Shown here: positions 1-5,949 of the stretch, in pieces
How the letters are laid out: each line of letters starts with the position of its first letter
How positions within the stretch are numbered: position 1 is the stretch's first letter
NCBI GenBank assembly: GCA_937873285.1
Contig: CALMNV010000007.1
Location: 1 to 6,815 of the forward strand
DNA: 6,815 bases
From: an uncultured Intrasporangium sp.
GTDB taxonomy: Bacteria; Actinomycetota; Actinomycetes; Actinomycetales; Dermatophilaceae
Direction of reading: 5' to 3'
The notes under the pieces: model-generated
Databases searched by the model: none
The model's input: the letters and a program-made list of their open reading frames with translations, nothing else
What the model was told of the DNA's origin: nothing
Made by a program: the position numbers and the translations under genes

Positions 1-14
1 AAGGGCGGACCCTT
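1..14 (-). terminator. Possible terminator hairpin downstream of tRNA-His (at window edge)
   Basis: AAGGG (1-5) and CCCTT (10-14) form a perfect 5-bp stem with a 4-base loop, 26 bases past the tRNA 3' end. The stem touches the window edge, so any further pairing and any following U-tract cannot be seen. It could be the tRNA-His terminator or chance pairing. Confidence 0.2.
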
Positions 15-40
15 GGTCGCAAGTTCACACCTGACCCGTT

Positions 41-116
41 TGGGGTGAGTGACGGGACTTGAACCCGCGACCACCTGGACCACAACCAGGTGCTCTACCA
101 GCTGAGCTACACCCAC
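41..116 (-). tRNA. tRNA-His (anticodon GTG)
   Basis: This reads as a full 76-nt cloverleaf on the minus strand. The acceptor stem pairs GTGGGTG (116-110) with CACTCAC (51-45), with one G-T wobble. The D-arm reads AGCTCAGCTGGTAGAGC and the T-loop contains GGTTCAA. The anticodon stem is CCTGG/CCAGG around the loop TTGTGGT, which puts anticodon GTG at 83-81 and decodes histidine CAC/CAU. The base before the acceptor stem (117) is G on the minus strand and can pair with discriminator C73 (44). This is the extra G-1 that marks histidine tRNAs for HisRS. The 3' CCA is encoded at 43-41. No intron or unusual arm is visible. No integrase or duplicated tRNA 3' end is seen in the window, so there is no sign here of use as an attachment site. 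Confidence 0.97.
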
Positions 117-124
117 CATGCCTG

Positions 125-154
125 CGCCGGGCGCACCCTTCAGGAAGCCCGGCG
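125..154. repeat. Inverted repeat (hairpin) just upstream of tRNA-His
   Basis: CGCCGGGC (125-132) and GCCCGGCG (147-154) are perfect 8-bp complements with a 14-base loop. The hairpin ends 8 bases before the G-1 position of the tRNA. On the minus strand it would form in the 5' leader of the tRNA precursor if transcription starts upstream of it. There is no U-tract on either side. A role in RNase P processing or in insulating transcription is possible but not shown. Confidence 0.5.
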
Positions 155-167
155 TTCAGCGTGGCCC

Positions 168-173
168 ATCGTA
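168..173 (-). promoter_or_regulatory. Possible -10 box for tRNA-His
   Basis: The minus strand reads TACGAT here, matching the actinobacterial -10 pattern TANNNT. It lies about 51 bases before the mature tRNA 5' end, so the precursor would carry a leader of roughly 40-45 nt containing the 125-154 hairpin. The region 17-18 bases upstream reads TGTGGA/GTGGAG, a poor -35 match. This is a weak call. Confidence 0.2.
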
Positions 174-244
174 CCTGCTCGCATGTGCTGCTCCACACCG
201 GGCGCGGGCGCGCCCGTCGGTGCCCGCACCTGCCGTCGGATGCC

Positions 245-325
245 GCCCGGCTGGTGGTCCCCGTGGAGAGGTGTGGAGAGGTGTGGCCCTCCACGGGGCC
301 ACACCCATCCACGGGGGAGCCGGGC
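245..325. repeat. Nested inverted repeats with an alternative pairing
   Basis: Three stems nest inside each other. The outer stem is 245-252 with 318-325 (GCCCGGCT/AGCCGGGC, 8 bp). The middle stem is 259-267 with 308-316 (CCCCGTGGA/TCCACGGGG, 9 bp, plus a possible T-G pair 258/317). The inner stem is 280-289 with 296-305 (GGTGTGGCCC/GGGCCACACC, 10 bp) with a 6-base loop. Together they give 27 Watson-Crick pairs in 81 bases. A competing fold pairs 259-268 with 289-298 (10 bp), extended by 254-257 with 299-302 across one bulged T, and excludes the inner and middle stems. The left side also carries 2.4 copies of GTGGAGAGGT in tandem (263-286). The block lies about 105 bases upstream of the regulator start codon. 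It could be a structured leader RNA, a DNA-level cruciform or protein-binding site, or a dispersed palindromic repeat. I do not recognise a known riboswitch. Confidence 0.6.
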
Positions 326-361
326 CATTTCCAGCTCACCGCTACGCGGGCGCGTTGTCTT

Positions 362-371
362 TCGTATACGA
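362..371. promoter_or_regulatory. Candidate GntR/FCD operator, perfect palindrome TCGTATACGA
   Basis: TCGTATACGA is a perfect 10-bp palindrome, 58 bases upstream of the regulator ATG. Several FCD-type GntR regulators (for example VanR-like proteins) bind sites centred on GTATAC, such as TTGTATACAA, and this site differs only in the flanking C/G. A TANNNT-type -10 candidate, TACGAT (367-372), overlaps its right half. Binding here would therefore block transcription and fit autorepression. No convincing -35 is seen at the right distance. The copy that would control the transporter operon, if it exists, would be beyond the right edge. Confidence 0.45.
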
Positions 372-429
372 TGCACGATGATGGCGGTGCCCATGTGAAG
401 CGGACCGCCGCTACCAAGGGGAAGAGGGC

Positions 430-1227
430 ATGCCGTTCAGCGGTGTGGAAGGCCTGACCGCGAGGCAGCCGGGCACCATCGGCGGGCAGCATCTCGCGCT
501 GCGCGAGCAGGTGCTCGCCGAGCTGCGCCGCCGGATCATCGACGGAGACTACCCGCCGGGGCAGCGCCTGACCGAGGACCGGCTCGCGGCGGACTTCGGG
601 GTGTCGCGTAACCCGGTCCGGGAGGCGCTGCGGATCGTGCAGGCCGACGGCCTGGTGACAAGCCTCCCCCGCCGCGGCGCGATGGTGGCCACCCCCGACG
701 CCTCCACCGTCGAGGACCTCTTCGCGGTGCGCGAGAGCCTGGAGCCCGTCGCGGCGCGGCTGGCAGCCGCGCGCGCCACGCCACAGGACGTGGCGCAGCT
801 GCGGCGCCTGCTCGACGAGGGCCGAGAGGCGACCGAGCAGGACGACTTCTCGCGCCTCTCGCAGCTCAACAGCGAGCTGCACCTGACGATCATCTCCGTC
901 ACCGGCAACCGCTGGCTGGCCTCGGTGGCGGGCTCGCTCTACCTCCACGTGCACTGGGTCTTCCGCATCGGCGCGGCGCAGCGGGCGCCTCACTCCTGGC
1001 AGGAGCACATCCGCCTCGTCGACGCCATCGCGGCCGGCGACTCCGCCGAGGCGGAGCTCGCCGCCCGAGACCACGTCGGCGCGGCAGCGCACGCCGCCCA
1101 CGCGAGCATCTTGGACGGCGCGACCGCTTCCCGGGGGGGCGAGCCCGACGGGTCGGGCGCGCCGTCAGCGCCCGACGGCATACCCCTGCATGCCCCGGGG
1201 GTTGGCTCCGGCGCGCAGGACGCCTGA
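430..1227 (+). CDS. GntR-family transcriptional regulator, FCD domain (FadR subfamily)
   Basis: This 265-residue protein is a DNA-binding, ligand-responsive regulator. The N-terminal winged helix-turn-helix spans about residues 22-88. It includes the dimer-proximal GDYPPGQRLTEDRLAADFGV stretch and the typical recognition helix VSRNPVREAL (58-67). The FCD all-helical effector domain follows at about 93-227. Its expected metal or ligand residues are visible as Asn147, His151, His193 and His215, the usual D/N plus three-His set in metal-binding FCD proteins. The ATG start has AAGGGG (416-421) 8 bases upstream. The last 38 or so residues, rich in Gly, Ala, Pro and Asp, lie beyond the FCD domain. 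The final 21 codons (including stop) are antisense to the convergent GGT-family gene and look like read-through rather than a domain. The effector is unknown. The neighbouring import operon makes its substrate a reasonable guess, and the palindrome at 362-371 is a possible autoregulatory site. Confidence 0.93.
   Translation: MPFSGVEGLTARQPGTIGGQHLALREQVLAELRRRIIDGDYPPGQRLTEDRLAADFGVSRNPVREALRIVQADGLVTSLPRRGAMVATPDASTVEDLFAVRESLEPVAARLAAARATPQDVAQLRRLLDEGREATEQDDFSRLSQLNSELHLTIISVTGNRWLASVAGSLYLHVHWVFRIGAAQRAPHSWQEHIRLVDAIAAGDSAEAELAARDHVGAAAHAAHASILDGATASRGGEPDGSGAPSAPDGIPLHAPGVGSGAQDA
1138..1163 (-). terminator. Probable terminator hairpin of the transporter operon
   Basis: GCCCGA (1143-1148) pairs with TCGGGC (1153-1158) around a CGGG tetraloop. 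After one A/G mismatch (1142/1159), GGCG (1138-1141) pairs with CGCC (1160-1163). This gives 10 GC-rich pairs, starting one base past the stop codon of the GGT-family gene on the minus strand. There is no U-tract, which is common for actinobacterial hairpin terminators. The element lies inside the 3' coding end of the convergent regulator gene, so it also constrains that protein's tail. Confidence 0.5.
1161..1179. repeat. Second hairpin across the convergent gene ends
   Basis: GCCGTC (1161-1166) and GACGGC (1174-1179) form a perfect 6-bp stem with a 7-base loop. It covers the stop codon of the GGT-family gene (1167-1165) and shares 1161-1163 with the outer stem of the 1138-1163 hairpin, so the two compete at that edge. 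GCCCGACGG is also directly repeated (1143-1151 and 1170-1178). Confidence 0.4.
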
Positions 1228-2952
1228 GTCGGGGTCGCGGGTCACCGCGCACATCCGCCCGAGGCTCCACGGGTCGACCGCGCGCACCGTGTGCCCCAGG
1301 CGCTCGAGCTGCGCGCCGACGTCGGCACCGATCCGGTCCTCGGCGACGATCACGCCCGGCTCGCTCTCGCGCGGGTAGAACGAGGCCGGGAAGCTGGTCG
1401 TGTGCCAGGTCGGCGCGTCGATGGCCTCCTGCAGCGGCTGGCCCTGCACGAGGTGGCGCAGCAGGAAGAGCAGCTGCCACTGGTCCTGCTGGTCACCGCC
1501 CGGGGAGCCGCAGGCGAGGACCGGACGTCCGTCACGCATGACGAGCGTCGGCGTCAGCGTCGTGCGCGGCCGCTTCCCGGGTGCGAGCGACGACGGCAGC
1601 CCGTCCTCGAGCCAGAACATCTGCATCCGGCTGCCCAGCGGGAAGCCGAGCTCCGGGATGGTCGGCGAGCTCTGCAGCCACCCGCCACTCGGCGTGGCCG
1701 AGATCATGTTGCCCCAGCGGTCCACGACGTCGACGTGGCACGTGTCGCCCCGCGTGACGCCGGAGCGCGCGACGGTCGGCTCCCCCGTCGTGGCATCCCG
1801 GGGCATCACCGAGCCGTCGCTGCCTCTGGTCAGGTATGCCGGCAGCCGAGGCCTGCGCCCCCCGGGGCTTCCCGGTCGCAGCACGGTGGCAGCGCGGTCT
1901 GCGACGAGGAGCGCGCGCTCGGCGGCATACTGCGTCGACAGGAGGTCTGCCAAGGGCACCTCGCCGTCGCCGTACCACGCCTCGCGGTCGGCGAAGGCGA
2001 GCTTCAGCGACTCGGCGATGGCATGGATGCCGGGCGCCGTTGACGGGTCGAGGGCCGCTGGGTCCCCGAGGGCCTCGAGCAGTCTCAGGGTCTGGAGCAG
2101 GGCCGGGCCCTGCCCCCACGGGCCGGTCTTCGCGACGGTGTGGCCCTGCCACTCGACCGTCGCCGGCTCCTCCCACGTGGCCGAGAAGCGGGCCATGTCC
2201 TCGGCCGTCACCAGGCCACGGTGCCGCTCGCCGCTGGAGTCGCGGAACGGCTTGCGGAAGAAGGCGTCCACCGCCTCGGCGACGAACCCCTCGCTCCACG
2301 CCCGCCGCGCTGCGTCGATCTGCTGCTCCCGGGTGCCGCCCGCTGCTCGTCCCTCGTCGACGAGCCGCTGCAAGGTGTCGGCGTATGCCGTGTTGGTGAA
2401 CAGCGCCCCGGCCCGGGGCGCCTCGCCTCCGCGCAGCCACAGGTCGGCCGACGTGGTCCAGTCGCCCTCGAAGAGCTCGCGCACGGTCTCCACCGTGGAC
2501 ACGACCCGCTCGAGGAGGGGATGACCGTGTCGGGCGTAGCCGATCGCCGGCTCCAGCACCTCCTCCAGAGGACGGGTGCCCATGTCCCTCAACAACAGCA
2601 GCCACGCGTCGACCGCGCCGGGCACGGTGGCGGCCAGAGGCCCGGACCCGGGGACGAGGTCGAATCCCTCGGACCGGTAGTGGCCGATGGTTGCACCGGC
2701 CGGCGCCGGTCCCTGCCCGCAGAGCACCCGGGGCGTCGGGTCGTCCGCGCCGGCCACGATGGCCGGCACCTCACCGCCTGGTCCGTTGAGGTGCGGCTCG
2801 ACGACGTGCAGCACGAAGCCTGCCGCCACTGCCGCGTCGAACGCGTTCCCTCCCAGCTCGAGGATCCGCATCGCCGACTGCGACGCGATCCAGTGCGTCG
2901 AGGAGACCATGCCGAAGCTGCCCTCGAGGGTGGGGCGGGTGGTGAACGTCAT
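1165..2952 (-). CDS. Gamma-glutamyltransferase-family protein (Ntn-hydrolase, likely amidase/acylase)
   Basis: This 595-residue protein is a GGT-fold Ntn-hydrolase proenzyme that should self-cleave before Thr404 (context RGDTCHVDVVD), giving subunits of about 403 and 192 residues. Family marks are GGNAFDAAVAAG (34-45), GPGG (57-60), HAIAESLKLAFADREAWYGD (310-329), the nucleophile Thr404, PGKRPRTTLTPT (458-469) and oxyanion-hole GSPGG (482-486). No signal peptide is visible, unlike periplasmic or secreted GGTs, so it should act in the cytoplasm. By my hand alignment to E. coli GGT, Arg114 becomes Gln80, Asn411 Gly424, Asp433 Met445 and Ser462/463 Thr464/465. A gamma-glutamyl substrate is therefore doubtful. 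Oxamate amidohydrolase and cephalosporin acylases show the fold serves other amides. The ATG at 2952 overlaps the preceding TGA (ATGA) and has AGGA (2964-2961) 8 bases upstream. An in-frame extension to 3102 is antisense-like shadow sequence. It is the last operon gene and overlaps the regulator by 63 bases. Confidence 0.93.
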   Translation of the reverse strand: MTFTTRPTLEGSFGMVSSTHWIASQSAMRILELGGNAFDAAVAAGFVLHVVEPHLNGPGGEVPAIVAGADDPTPRVLCGQGPAPAGATIGHYRSEGFDLVPGSGPLAATVPGAVDAWLLLLRDMGTRPLEEVLEPAIGYARHGHPLLERVVSTVETVRELFEGDWTTSADLWLRGGEAPRAGALFTNTAYADTLQRLVDEGRAAGGTREQQIDAARRAWSEGFVAEAVDAFFRKPFRDSSGERHRGLVTAEDMARFSATWEEPATVEWQGHTVAKTGPWGQGPALLQTLRLLEALGDPAALDPSTAPGIHAIAESLKLAFADREAWYGDGEVPLADLLSTQYAAERALLVADRAATVLRPGSPGGRRPRLPAYLTRGSDGSVMPRDATTGEPTVARSGVTRGDTCHVDVVDRWGNMISATPSGGWLQSSPTIPELGFPLGSRMQMFWLEDGLPSSLAPGKRPRTTLTPTLVMRDGRPVLACGSPGGDQQDQWQLLFLLRHLVQGQPLQEAIDAPTWHTTSFPASFYPRESEPGVIVAEDRIGADVGAQLERLGHTVRAVDPWSLGRMCAVTRDPDSGVLRAGANPRGMQGYAVGR

Positions 2953-4007
2953 GCGGGATGTCCTGTCGTGGAGGGGGCGTCGGTGCGCACGTCCGGGCCG
3001 GTGCCGTCCTGCGCCACGAGGTGACAGGCGACCCGCGCGCCGCCGCCGACGAGGCGCAGCGCCGGCACCTCCTCGGAGCATCTCGCGACCGCGACGGGGC
3101 AACGGGTGTGGAAGCGGCAGCCGGGCGGCGGATCCATCGCAGACGGCAGGTCGTCCCCGAGCAGCACCGGCACCCTGGAACGCTGCCGGACCGGGTCGGC
3201 GATGGGGGCCGCGGCCAGCAGAGCCTGGGTGTAGGGATGCCGGGGGCGGGCGAAGATCTCCTCGCGGCTGCCCTGCTCGGCCAGCTGGCCGAGGTACATG
3301 ACGGCGATGTCGTCGGCGAGATACTCGACCGCAGCCAGATCGTGGGTGATGAACAGGCAGGCGAAGCCGATGTCCCGCTGCAGGTCGGCCAGCAGGTTGA
3401 GGACGGCCGCCTGGACGGAGACGTCGAGGGCGCTCGTCGGCTCGTCGGCGACGAGCAGCTTCGGGGCGGACATCAGGGCGCGCGCGAGACTGACCCGCTG
3501 TCGCTGCCCGCCGGACAGCTCGTGCGGGTAGCGCCGGGCGACCTCCGGCCGCAGCCCGACCCGTCGCAGCCCGTCAGCGACCCGCTCCGCACGCTCGCGC
3601 CGCGACAGCCGCCCCGCCTGCAGGCGCAGCGGCTCGGCGACGATCTCCCCGACGAGCATCCGTGGGTCCAGCGAGCCGGCCGGGTCCTGGAAGACGATGG
3701 CGACGTCGCGCCGGTGGGGGCGCAGCTCCCGCCGCGACAGGTGGGTGACGTCGTGCCCGGCCAGCCGGACCGTGCCGGCGGTCGGCTCGACGAGCCGGAC
3801 GATGCACCGGCCCACGGTCGACTTGCCCGATCCGCTCTCGCCGACGAGCGCCGTGACCTGTCCCCGCCGGATGGACAGGGACACCCCGTCGACCGCACGC
3901 ACCTGCCCGAAGTGCATGACCAGGTCGTCCAGCTCGAGGACGACCTCGCGTTCCGGAGTCGCCTCGGGCGAGACCCCGGTGTCGTCGGTCTGCTCCACGG
4001 TCGTCAT
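2949..4007 (-). CDS. Oligopeptide/dipeptide-type ABC importer ATP-binding protein (OppF/DppF-like)
   Basis: This 352-residue protein is one of the two ATPases that power the importer from the cytoplasmic side. Visible motifs are Walker A GESGSGKST (56-64), Q-loop VFQDP (105-109), signature LSGGQRQR (164-171), Walker B LLVADEP (184-190), D-loop SALD (192-195) and H-loop His222. The C-terminal Opp/Dpp extension has Cys297, Cys303, Cys310 and Cys328 (C-X5-C-X6-C-X17-C), the pattern linked to a [4Fe-4S] cluster in related peptide-importer ATPases. ESGSGKST and LSGGQRQR fit the F-type partner better than the D-type. The ATG at 4007 overlaps the upstream TGA as ATGA, and GAAAGG (4020-4015) lies 7 bases upstream. 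The same frame stays open to 4895, but that stretch is a shadow of the neighbouring ATPase gene. A glutathione- or nickel-type substrate cannot be excluded from the ATPase alone. Confidence 0.95.
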   Translation of the reverse strand: MTTVEQTDDTGVSPEATPEREVVLELDDLVMHFGQVRAVDGVSLSIRRGQVTALVGESGSGKSTVGRCIVRLVEPTAGTVRLAGHDVTHLSRRELRPHRRDVAIVFQDPAGSLDPRMLVGEIVAEPLRLQAGRLSRRERAERVADGLRRVGLRPEVARRYPHELSGGQRQRVSLARALMSAPKLLVADEPTSALDVSVQAAVLNLLADLQRDIGFACLFITHDLAAVEYLADDIAVMYLGQLAEQGSREEIFARPRHPYTQALLAAAPIADPVRQRSRVPVLLGDDLPSAMDPPPGCRFHTRCPVAVARCSEEVPALRLVGGGARVACHLVAQDGTGPDVRTDAPSTTGHPA

Positions 4008-5062
4008 GAGGTGACCTTTCGGGCCGGTGGAGGCGCGTCGCCTCGCGGGTGCCAGCAGGCGACGAGGTGGGGACCCTGGGCGCCCGTCGCCCCCAGCGCC
4101 ACCGGCTCCAGGGCAGGAGCCGACGAGCGGCACGTGGCGGAGGCGGCCTCGCACCGCTCGGCGAAGGTGCACGCGTCCGGCTGCTCGCTGAGCACGGGGA
4201 CGAGGCCGGGAATCTCCTGCAGCCGATGGGAGCCGGCATGCCGCCCGGGTGTCGGCGCGGCGGCGAGCAGACCTGCGGTGTAGTGGTGTTGCGGGCGCAG
4301 GAACAGCTCCTCGATACCCGCGCGCTCGACGACGCGGCCGGCATACATCACCACGACGCGGTCGGCGACGTCCGCCATGACCCCGAGGTCGTGGGTGATG
4401 ATCAGGATGCTCGTGCCCAGGCGGTCCCGCAGCCCGCGGAGAACGTCGAGGATGCCGGCCTGCACGGTCACGTCGAGAGCCGTGGTCGGCTCGTCGGCCA
4501 CCAGCACCTTGGGTCGGCAGGCGACCGCCATGGCGATCATCACCCGTTGGCGCATGCCTCCGGAGAGCTGGTGGGGGTAGTGCCGGACGCGTTCGCGAGG
4601 CGACGGGATGCCCACCAGCCCGAGCAGCTCGACGGCGCGTTCGCGAGCCGCTCGGCGGGAGAGGCGCTCGTGGACCTGCAGCACCTCGGTGATCTGACGG
4701 CCCACTGTGAGCACCGGGTTCAGTGAGCTCATCGGCTCCTGGAAGATGTAGGCGATGTCGCGCCCGCGCGCGGCCCGTAACGCGGCCGGCTTGGCGCCGA
4801 TGAGCTCCTTGCCCTCGAGCAGCACCGACCCGGTGATGCGCGCCGAGCCGGGCAGCAGCCCGACGAGGCTCATCGCGGTGACGCTCTTGCCGCACCCGGA
4901 CTCCCCGACGATGCCGACGATCTCGCCGGGGGCGAGAGTGAGGCTGACGGAGTCGACGGCCGAGACGGGGCCCGACTCGGTCCGGAACGTCACGCTGAGG
5001 TCCGTGACGTCGAGGACCGGGGCAGTGGCCACCGAGTCGGAGGTGCGGTAGGCAGTGCTCAT
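4004..5062 (-). CDS. Oligopeptide/dipeptide-type ABC importer ATP-binding protein (OppD/DppD-like)
   Basis: The partner ATPase, also 352 residues. It shows Walker [10 protein letters not shown] (53-61), Q-loop IFQEP (106-110), signature LSGGMRQR (166-173), Walker B VLVADEP (186-192), D-loop TALD (194-197) and H-loop His224. [10 protein letters not shown] and LSGGMRQR are the wording typical of D-type subunits, while the downstream gene has the F-type wording, so the two form the usual heterodimer. The C-terminal domain carries Cys298, Cys304, Cys311 and Cys336 (C-X5-C-X6-C-X24-C), again the Opp/Dpp Fe-S-type motif. The start is ATG at 5062, overlapping the permease stop as ATGA. The nearest ribosome-binding site is AAGG (5076-5073), spaced 10 bases and weaker than that of its neighbour. 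Translation may therefore depend on coupling. The open frame continues to 5797 but is not protein-like there. Confidence 0.95.
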   Translation of the reverse strand: MSTAYRTSDSVATAPVLDVTDLSVTFRTESGPVSAVDSVSLTLAPGEIVGIVGESGCGKSVTAMSLVGLLPGSARITGSVLLEGKELIGAKPAALRAARGRDIAYIFQEPMSSLNPVLTVGRQITEVLQVHERLSRRAARERAVELLGLVGIPSPRERVRHYPHQLSGGMRQRVMIAMAVACRPKVLVADEPTTALDVTVQAGILDVLRGLRDRLGTSILIITHDLGVMADVADRVVVMYAGRVVERAGIEELFLRPQHHYTAGLLAAAPTPGRHAGSHRLQEIPGLVPVLSEQPDACTFAERCEAASATCRSSAPALEPVALGATGAQGPHLVACWHPRGDAPPPARKVTS

Positions 5063-5949
5063 CGACGGCTCGCCTTGGGGTCGAGGGCGTCTCGGAGGCT
5101 GTCTCCGAAGACGTTGAACGCGAGCGCGAGCACCATGATGGTCAGCCCGGGCAGGACCGCCGCCCACGGGGCTCGGGCGGCGAACTGCTGGGCGTTGGCG
5201 AGCATGGTGCCGAGGCTCGGCTCCGGCGGCTGGATGCCGAGGCCGAGGAAGGAGAGCACCGCCTCTCCGAGGATCGCGGCAGGGATCGCCACCGTGGCCT
5301 GCACGAGCACGACCGAGGTCGCGTTGGGCAGGACGTGGCGACGCAGCACCCATAGGTCGCTGGCGCCGTCGACGATGGCGGCGGCCACGAAGTCGAGCGA
5401 CTTCAGGCGCAGCGCGTCGGAGCGCACGACGCGGATGACGCCGGGAATCTGCGAGATGCCGATGGCCACGGCCGCGTTGCGCAGGCTGCCTCCGGAGATG
5501 GCCGCGAGGCCGACGGCGAGGATCAGGAAGGGGAACGCCAGCATGAGGTCGGTCAGGCGCGAGATGACCGCGTCCGCGGCCCGGAAGTAGCCGGCCACGA
5601 GCCCGAGCGGCACACCGACTGCCAGCGCCGTGAACACCGCCAGCGCGGCGACGATGAGGGAGGACCGGCTGCCGAGGATGATCCGGGAGAGCACGTCGCG
5701 ACCGAGGTCGTCGGTGCCGAGCAGGTGACCGGGAGTGCCGGGAGGGGCCAGCGTGTTGGAGAAGTCGGTCTGCTCCGGCGCGTAGGTCGCCAGCCACGGC
5801 GCGAAGAGCGCCACGAGGATCGCCACGGCGAGCACCGCGAAGCTGACCACGGCGAGCGGGTTGCGCCGCAGCCGACGCAGCACACGCGACGCCTGGGACG
5901 CCTCCGGGCGCACTGGGCCGGTGAGGGCGACGGTCCCGTCGACGGTCAC
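5059..5949 (-). CDS. Oligopeptide/dipeptide-type ABC importer permease (OppC/DppC-like)
   Basis: This 296-residue inner-membrane permease is the second channel subunit. It starts with a soluble tail of about 30 residues ending in the basic SRVLRRLRRNP, then a first membrane segment at about 31-52, as in OppC_N domains. The conserved GTDDLGRDVLSRIILGSRSSL (78-98, written in two parts: GTDDLGRDVL and SRIILGSRSSL) is a hallmark of OppC/DppC. Further membrane segments lie at about 97-120, 133-152, 158-172 (weak), 211-236 and 263-283. The cytoplasmic EAA loop that docks on the ATPases is DFVAAAIVDGASDLWVLRRH (186-205), followed by VLPNA. The usual Glu of EAA is Ala here, while the key Gly195 is kept. 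The start is GTG at 5949, chosen because it overlaps the upstream TGA as GTGA, like the other junctions. A longer reading frame to 6516 is a shadow of the neighbouring permease. Length is normal for the family. Confidence 0.94.
   Translation of the reverse strand: MTVDGTVALTGPVRPEASQASRVLRRLRRNPLAVVSFAVLAVAILVALFAPWLATYAPEQTDFSNTLAPPGTPGHLLGTDDLGRDVLSRIILGSRSSLIVAALAVFTALAVGVPLGLVAGYFRAADAVISRLTDLMLAFPFLILAVGLAAISGGSLRNAAVAIGISQIPGVIRVVRSDALRLKSLDFVAAAIVDGASDLWVLRRHVLPNATSVVLVQATVAIPAAILGEAVLSFLGLGIQPPEPSLGTMLANAQQFAARAPWAAVLPGLTIMVLALAFNVFGDSLRDALDPKASRR

Larger units (their letters stand above)
118..429. other. Non-coding region between tRNA-His and the GntR regulator gene
   Basis: This 312-base gap separates the divergently transcribed tRNA-His (minus) and gntR-like gene (plus). 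The open frames across it have no ribosome-binding site or recognisable protein, and some run through the tRNA, so I treat it as non-coding. It contains an 8-bp hairpin at 125-154, a TACGAT box on the minus strand at 168-173, a nested inverted-repeat block at 245-325 that includes a 10-bp tandem repeat at 263-286, and the palindrome TCGTATACGA at 362-371. Promoters for both flanking genes should lie here, but I could not place either with certainty. Confidence 0.8.

Noticed and set aside
41..116. tRNA-His as an integration site for a mobile element
   Set aside because: No integrase, no repeated tRNA 3' end and no change in base composition are visible on either side within the window.
263..286. 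GTGGAGAGGT tandem repeat as a possible CRISPR or iteron array
   Set aside because: There are only 2.4 copies of a 10-base unit, with no spacers and no replication or cas genes nearby. It is better described as part of the inverted-repeat block.
25..1101. Minus-strand 358-codon frame, and small plus-strand frames at 59-457, that run through the tRNA
   Set aside because: They cross the tRNA-His gene and the structured non-coding region, and the minus-strand one is antisense to the GntR regulator. No domain or ribosome-binding site supports them.
1291..2524. Long plus-strand open frames antisense to the GGT-family gene (for example 1291-2043 and 1400-2524)
   Set aside because: They lie opposite a well-supported family protein, have no recognisable domains or good ribosome-binding sites, and are rich in Arg, Pro, Gly and Ser, as expected for antisense frames in GC-rich DNA.
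2958..4283. Plus-strand open frame of 441 codons across both ATPase genes
   Set aside because: It is antisense to two ATPases with complete motifs. The translation shows no domain, and its length is explained by the scarcity of stop codons in GC-rich sequence.
4008..4895. N-terminal extension of the OppF-like protein in the same frame up to 4895
   Set aside because: The extension overlaps the OppD-like gene in another frame and is Arg/Pro/His-rich nonsense. The ATG at 4007 has a good ribosome-binding site and the ATGA overlap.
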